Shown: piece by piece, positions 61,278 to 64,000 of the stretch
Position numbering within the stretch: position 1 is the first letter of the stretch
How the letters are laid out: every line of letters starts with the position of its first letter
Source: UBA5078 sp033721235
GTDB lineage: Bacteria; Pseudomonadota; Gammaproteobacteria; Pseudomonadales; Pseudohongiellaceae
Direction: 5' to 3'
DNA: 64,000 bases
NCBI GenBank assembly: GCA_033721235.1
Contig: JAWWAY010000001.1
Coordinates: forward strand, 372,001-436,000
Position numbers and translations under genes: made by a program
Notes under the pieces: generated by a model
The model's input: the letters and a program-made list of their open reading frames with translations, nothing else
What the model was told of the DNA's origin: nothing
The model's database searches: none

Positions 61278-61533
61278 ATCCTATTGCCTATACAAGTCTG
61301 CTACACCCCAAAATAGGGGAATAATGCACCGCGCTACTACAGCCAAGTTGCTTTGATAGTGGTTTATATCATGCCCTCTGAGCGGGCTCTGCCCCCCAAA
61401 AGGGTCTAAAGTAGACGAGGTTATTATCCCAAAGTTACAAGGTGAATAACATCCTTAGGTCGATAATTCATCATCAAAACTCAGGATTCTAGCGCTTTGC
61501 TATACCCGCGCCCCATTCTCAACACAATACGAG

Positions 61534-64000
61534 CTAGATTTGAGTGCGCTGAAATTCCTCCCAACGCTTTTCTACCCTTTTAGCGGATATGGGCATTTTA
61601 GTCTTCAGCGTTTGGGCGAAAAGCGATACTCGCAACTCCTCTAACATCCAGCGCATCTCTATCACTTGCGGCTTTACGGCTTCATCCTTGTCGCCATACA
61701 GATGTAATATCGGTTTAAAGCCTTGGAGCACTGCAGTTGCATCCAAGTCTTTTTGGGGGGATGCCGGAAGCTTGTCCAAGCGATGCTGGATAGCTTTCAA
61801 GTATCGGGGATATTCCAATAGATAGTGCGCTGGAGTACTCAACAGATAGCCAGGGTAAATCAGCTGAGAAAGTTGTTGCTCGACATCATCAATGCTTTGA
61901 GGAAACTTCGATTGCAGCTTTTTCATTTGGCTCTTCACAGCAAAACTCGCCTCAATCACCTCCTCCATCAGGCGACAGAAACGCTCCCCTTTCTCGACTA
62001 TCTCGCCGCGTCCTTGCAATAAGGCCTCGTCAAACTCAGCTTTATTGCGGACAAGCCTGATATTATGAATATCAAATGCCATGGCATAGACGCTTTTCAA
62101 GCAATCATCGCCAAAATCTATCCCAGCCGAAGCGGCTTTAAGCGCTAGCTTGCGCTCTAAGGACTTGAGGCTCTTCTGCACCATATTTTTCTGCTGAGAT
62201 GTTCGCAGAATAAATAGTCTCAACAAGCCTTGTTGGGTTTCTTGTTGAGCGCTATAGGCATTGTCAGCTAGTCTTATCGCAACGCTATCTGTGCCATCTA
62301 TCAAAGCGGGATAACGCAGAATTTTGAAGTCTCCCTCTATTATTAACTCCTGGGGCAGCTCGCCAAAATCCCAATCCTTAATACCTTCTTTCTCAATGGG
62401 GTGTTTGGGCAACTGCTCTGCTAATTCTTCGCTGGGGATGGCAAAGCGATCTTGCAAAGCCTTTAGATCGTGACCCTGCGCAATGAGTTCTCCACTATCG
62501 TCCACGATTTTCAATAGCGGATACACGTGCAGTGGCAAGTCAATTTGACTCATTGCTTTAGGATCCAAAGCAATATTTTTACGGGCCTTACTATATTGCG
62601 CCAATAATTGCTGAAGCGGAACATCCTGTTCTTGAGCCGCCTGTTTATAGCGATCCCATTGCATGAAACTGTCAACAAAATCGGGAACAGGAATAAAGTT
62701 CTTCCTGATGCCTTTGGGCAAACCTTTCAGTATAGAAATGCAGCGCTCGCGAATCTGTCCTGGAATAGCCCAGTCCACATGGACACTGCGCATTTGACTC
62801 AGCAAACTCAAGGGGATTGCAATAGAAGCGCCATCATCCTGAGCGCCAGGGGCAAAGCGATAATCAATACTGAGTTCATTATCATGGATGTTCGTGCGTT
62901 CAGGAAAGTCCGCTTGCGAAGCGGCAGAGGTATCGCCTTTAACTAGATCCTCAATTGCCATATGCAGTGGCTGTCGCTGCTTGTGCTTCTCGGTTTTCAA
63001 CCAGCGCTCCAGACTTCTAGCATCACACATATCCACTGGAATACGATTATCATAGAAATCATAGAGCTCATCGTCACTGACCAAAATGTCGGGGCGGCGC
63101 AGTTTGTCTTCTTCCTTTTGTAAGTCTGCAATCAGCTTTTGATTATGTTGATAAAAATGTGCCTTGGATTGAAGCTGCCCTTCTACTAAAGCTTCACGGA
63201 TAAAAATTTCGCGCGATAAAGCCGGGTCGATTTTGCCGTAATTTACGGCTTGTTTTTCGACTAAACACAAGCCAAACAGTGTAATGCGCTCGAAAGCGAC
63301 GACCTGGCCTCTTCGCTTCTCCCAGTGCGCATTGTAGTAATCGCGCTTGAGCAAATCACCCGCGGCCTCAACCGCCCACTGTGGAGCGATTTTGGCGGCC
63401 AAGGTGGCATAAAGCCGACTGGTTTCAATAAGCGAGCCTGTGACTATCCATTTTGGTTTGCGCTTGAAAAGAGCAGAAGTAGGAAAAATGGAAAACTTGC
63501 GGTTACGACTGCCTAAATAGACTCCGTCTTCATTCTTGCAAGCGAGCTGATTGAGCGAACCGCGAATGATGCTTCTATGTACCGCTTCATACTGAGTTTC
63601 GTCCCATTGCAGTAATTTGTCCCCGGAGCTCGTGTGCTTCCACTCTAAGGCCGCGCAGGCCAAGTGTAATTGCCTATGCGTCTCGCGCCACTCGCGCATA
63701 CGCATATAGGACAGAAAATGCTGCTGACAAAACTTACGCAAGGCGCTTTGCTTGAGTGCCTGCCTTTGTTCCTCAAAGTGAGTCCACAGGATTACCCAGG
63801 ACGCAAAATCGGATTCGGGATGGATGAACTCTCGGTGCTTTTCTTGTGCAGCTTGTCGCTTGTCTGGTGGCGACTCTTTGGGGTCTTGGACGCTGAGCGC
63901 ACTGACAATAATCAGCATTTCATCTAAACAGCCTCTCAGATGGGCTTCCAATAGAATACGGCTTAAACGCGGATCTGTAGGGAGCGTGGCCATCTGCCTG
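61534..64000 (-). CDS. hrpA: ATP-dependent RNA helicase HrpA, C-terminal part (cut by window edge)
   Basis: The visible 822 codons match the C-terminal two-thirds of HrpA. The frame stays open to the right edge; residues RQMATLPTDPRLSRILLEA correspond to the helicase-associated winged-helix region. Further on lie the OB fold (KPKWIVTGSLIETSRLYA) and the long DUF3418 C-terminal domain. The DEAH motifs are beyond the window, so the ATG at 63993 is internal. HrpA is a DEAH-box RNA helicase that resolves stalled ribosomes in E. coli. Confidence 0.93.
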   Translation of the reverse strand, partial: RQMATLPTDPRLSRILLEAHLRGCLDEMLIIVSALSVQDPKESPPDKRQAAQEKHREFIHPESDFASWVILWTHFEEQRQALKQSALRKFCQQHFLSYMRMREWRETHRQLHLACAALEWKHTSSGDKLLQWDETQYEAVHRSIIRGSLNQLACKNEDGVYLGSRNRKFSIFPTSALFKRKPKWIVTGSLIETSRLYATLAAKIAPQWAVEAAGDLLKRDYYNAHWEKRRGQVVAFERITLFGLCLVEKQAVNYGKIDPALSREIFIREALVEGQLQSKAHFYQHNQKLIADLQKEEDKLRRPDILVSDDELYDFYDNRIPVDMCDARSLERWLKTEKHKQRQPLHMAIEDLVKGDTSAASQADFPERTNIHDNELSIDYRFAPGAQDDGASIAIPLSLLSQMRSVHVDWAIPGQIRERCISILKGLPKGIRKNFIPVPDFVDSFMQWDRYKQAAQEQDVPLQQLLAQYSKARKNIALDPKAMSQIDLPLHVYPLLKIVDDSGELIAQGHDLKALQDRFAIPSEELAEQLPKHPIEKEGIKDWDFGELPQELIIEGDFKILRYPALIDGTDSVAIRLADNAYSAQQETQQGLLRLFILRTSQQKNMVQKSLKSLERKLALKAASAGIDFGDDCLKSVYAMAFDIHNIRLVRNKAEFDEALLQGRGEIVEKGERFCRLMEEVIEASFAVKSQMKKLQSKFPQSIDDVEQQLSQLIYPGYLLSTPAHYLLEYPRYLKAIQHRLDKLPASPQKDLDATAVLQGFKPILHLYGDKDEAVKPQVIEMRWMLEELRVSLFAQTLKTKMPISAKRVEKRWEEFQRTQI

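Overview
The window looks like chromosomal DNA of a marine-type gammaproteobacterium, most likely near the Cellvibrionales/Pseudomonadales. This is inferred from gene families and synteny, not from a marker search. Supporting points are the long Pseudomonas-type isocitrate lyase beside malate synthase G and a DUF3612-type regulator, the DUF3450-ExbB-ExbB-ExbD-TonB-TPR energising operon, the plsX-fabD-fabG-acpP-fabF-pabC-mltG-tmk-holB-pilZ order, and the sdh-suc cluster divergent from gltA. Base composition is balanced. TTG and GTG start codons are fairly common.

Layout. 1-4.1 kb: 5' part of a tyrosine recombinase gene running off the left edge, a ModE-type operator, modABC, a secreted phosphatase-like protein and a small Cys-rich protein with its own promoter. 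4.5-9.1 kb: a secreted leucine-rich-repeat protein with 22 repeats and a chemoreceptor. 9.3-14.8 kb: glyoxylate bypass operon glcB-aceA, divergent from its probable regulator. 14.8-19.45 kb: a copper/thiol cassette (copA-cueR with a CueR-type promoter, convergent gor) bracketed by four pairs of a 13-bp palindrome arranged like REP doublets. 19.45-21.8 kb: alkB, an FAD oxidoreductase and a DUF411 lipoprotein. 21.8-32.2 kb: a long minus-strand run for fatty acid/phospholipid synthesis, ribosomal protein L32, cell-wall lytic transglycosylase, dTMP kinase, DNA polymerase III delta' and PilZ, headed by rluC. 32.3-36 kb: argS and htpG. 36.1-41.3 kb: six-gene Ton energising operon. 41.6-54.3 kb: TCA operon sdhCDAB-sucAB-lpdA-sucCD, divergent from gltA. 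54.5-57.1 kb: two c-di-GMP proteins, the first split by a single-base frameshift. 57.1-64 kb: tRNA-Ala(GGC), gltX, dusA, a TerB-like gene, mlaA and the C-terminal part of hrpA running off the right edge.

Most of the window is core metabolism. The less ordinary parts are the palindrome-bracketed copper cassette, the plant-type LRR protein, the small Cys-rich gene, the frameshifted GGDEF-EAL gene and the likely operators upstream of modA, copA and the glyoxylate regulator. I see no CRISPR array, no intact prophage, no biosynthetic gene cluster and no recognisable defence system.
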